Source of the DNA: an uncultured bacterium
GTDB taxonomy: Bacteria; Actinomycetota; Actinomycetes; S36-B12
Assembly (NCBI GenBank): GCA_903954205.1
Contig: CAJBMR010000399.1
Span: forward strand, 1 to 6,379
Length of the DNA stretch: 6,379 bases
Reading direction: 5' to 3'
Below are positions 5,750-6,379 of this stretch, piece by piece (positions within the stretch are counted from its first letter, which is position 1; every line of letters starts with the position of its first letter). Position numbers and translations under genes: made by a program. A model generated the notes under the pieces. The model saw only the letters and a list, made by a program, of their open reading frames with translations, was not told the DNA's origin and ran no database searches.

Positions 5750-6361
5750 ATGACTAAGAACATCCGCATCCTTGCCCTGTCCGCCATCGCCGCCGGCACC
5801 CTCGTCCTCGCCGCGTGCGGAGGGTCCTCCTCGTCGGACGCCACTTCCGCGGCACCTTCGGAGAGCCCCATCGGCGGCGGCTCCGCCTCGTGCGACCAGG
5901 CCACGCTCGAAGGCCTCGCCCAGGGAGCAGCTACGGCCGACGGTGCCGAGTGGGTCTCCTTCAAGAGCGTCGAGTGCGTCGACGGCTACGCCATCGTCTT
6001 CGGCATCACCAAGACAGGTGACATCGAGCAGACGACGGCGTTCGTCTTCCAGGCTGAGGGTCCCGCGTGGGCGCTCAACCAGCTCGATGCCATCTGCGCC
6101 GACGGCGAGTATGGGGTCGAGATTGAGCTTGAGGATGTCTGGCCGCACGCGGATGCCGGCCCGGACCGGGTCCAGGCGCTGGGCGCCGCAGTCGATCGCT
6201 ATTCGCGCCTGATCGCCCGCCTGGGTTTCCTGCGCTCGCGCGAATGCTATCCGCATCCCTGGTTCGGCCCCCTGACGGCGCGTCAGTGGCATGCGCTGGC
6301 GGCGATCCATAACCGCACCCATCGTATTCAGATCGAGAAGATCGTGCGACGGCTGAACTGA
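5750..6361 (+). CDS. Small lipoprotein fused to a DinB/DUF1569-like tail (possible chimera)
   Basis: As read, the gene encodes 203 residues. The N-terminus MTKNIRILALSAIAAGTLVLAAC is a lipoprotein signal: basic start, hydrophobic core, lipobox LAAC with Cys23 as the lipidated residue, then a Gly/Ser-rich linker (24-45). Residues 48-135 are a small extracytoplasmic domain with Cys48, Cys76 and Cys116 that I do not recognise. From about residue 140 the sequence changes: RVQALGAAVDRYSRL, HPWFGPLT (169-176) and HNRTHRIQIEKI (187-198) match the C-terminal end of DinB/DUF1569-like cytosolic four-helix proteins, without their first helices. An upstream ATG (5729) would put seven extra residues before the signal peptide and is disfavoured. 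Four of the last four His codons are CAT while the oxidase upstream uses mainly CAC. The lipoprotein start is sure; the fused end may be an assembly or recombination artefact. Confidence 0.6.
   Translation: MTKNIRILALSAIAAGTLVLAACGGSSSSDATSAAPSESPIGGGSASCDQATLEGLAQGAATADGAEWVSFKSVECVDGYAIVFGITKTGDIEQTTAFVFQAEGPAWALNQLDAICADGEYGVEIELEDVWPHADAGPDRVQALGAAVDRYSRLIARLGFLRSRECYPHPWFGPLTARQWHALAAIHNRTHRIQIEKIVRRLN
6167..6361 (+). pseudogene. 3' fragment of a DinB/DUF1569-like gene inside the last reading frame
   Basis: This segment encodes about 64 residues resembling the last helices of DinB/DUF1569-like proteins. HPWFGPLTxxxW is the family loop, and HNRTH (HxxxH) on the final helix would supply two of the metal ligands. 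The N-terminal part with the first ligand helix is missing, so it cannot form a complete four-helix bundle by itself. It is in frame with the lipoprotein upstream and ends with the shared TGA at 6359-6361. The exact left boundary cannot be set; the join lies roughly between 6110 and 6170. Confidence 0.5.
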
Positions 6362-6379
6362 ATCCCGTGCCGATCGTCG

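Noticed and set aside
5633..6322. Minus-strand open frame of 229 codons spanning the end of the oxidase and the lipoprotein
   Set aside because: It crosses two plus-strand genes and their spacer, and its product is Gly/Arg/Asp-rich without motifs.

Overview
The window comes from a GC-rich actinobacterium. The pointers are strong G/C preference at third codon positions, Streptomyces/Mycobacterium-type gene families (a maltokinase-fold kinase, an AldO-type alditol oxidase, a DUF6421-like protein), and two genes with a TANNNT box exactly 6 nt before ATG, a layout typical of leaderless actinobacterial transcripts. I would not name a genus. No RNA genes, CRISPR arrays, insertion sequences or phage genes were seen.

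Layout. Positions 1-384 (+) hold the C-terminal end of a sugar kinase of the maltokinase/glucosamine-kinase type, cut by the window edge. It converges, with only 4 nt between stop codons, on a tight three-gene operon read on the minus strand from 4177 down to 389. The operon encodes (i) a 692-residue protein with a non-catalytic amidotransferase/GIFT-like N-terminal domain and a large DUF6421-like C-terminal domain, (ii) a 224-residue short-chain dehydrogenase/reductase whose ATG overlaps the preceding stop (ATGA), and (iii) a PLP-dependent low-specificity L-threonine aldolase that begins 1 nt after the SDR stop. The 295-nt intergenic region 4178-4472 separates this operon from a divergent alditol/xylitol oxidase gene (4473-5717, +). 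It carries two palindromic AGATCT-centred repeats 31 bp apart, a 12-bp perfect palindrome, and an 18-bp inverted repeat, as well as candidate promoters in both directions. The last gene (5750-6361, +) starts as a small secreted lipoprotein but ends as a DinB/DUF1569-like fragment.

How the genes may work together. Coupled translation of the three minus-strand genes implies one pathway or complex. The aldolase cleaves or forms beta-hydroxy-alpha-amino acids, and the SDR could process the aldehyde or hydroxyl group. The large protein is uncharacterised, but its C-terminal half carries HDRTH followed 25 residues later by the glutamate of EELRCD. That pattern resembles the HExxH...EExRAD zinc site of M49 (dipeptidyl-peptidase III-like) proteins, with Asp in place of the catalytic Glu. 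This is the most interesting lead in the window. The alditol oxidase is a separate unit, and its active-site residues are all visible. The terminal lipoprotein fusion is suspicious: His codons switch from mostly CAC to CAT in the tail, so a chimeric assembly join or a recent recombination is a serious possibility.
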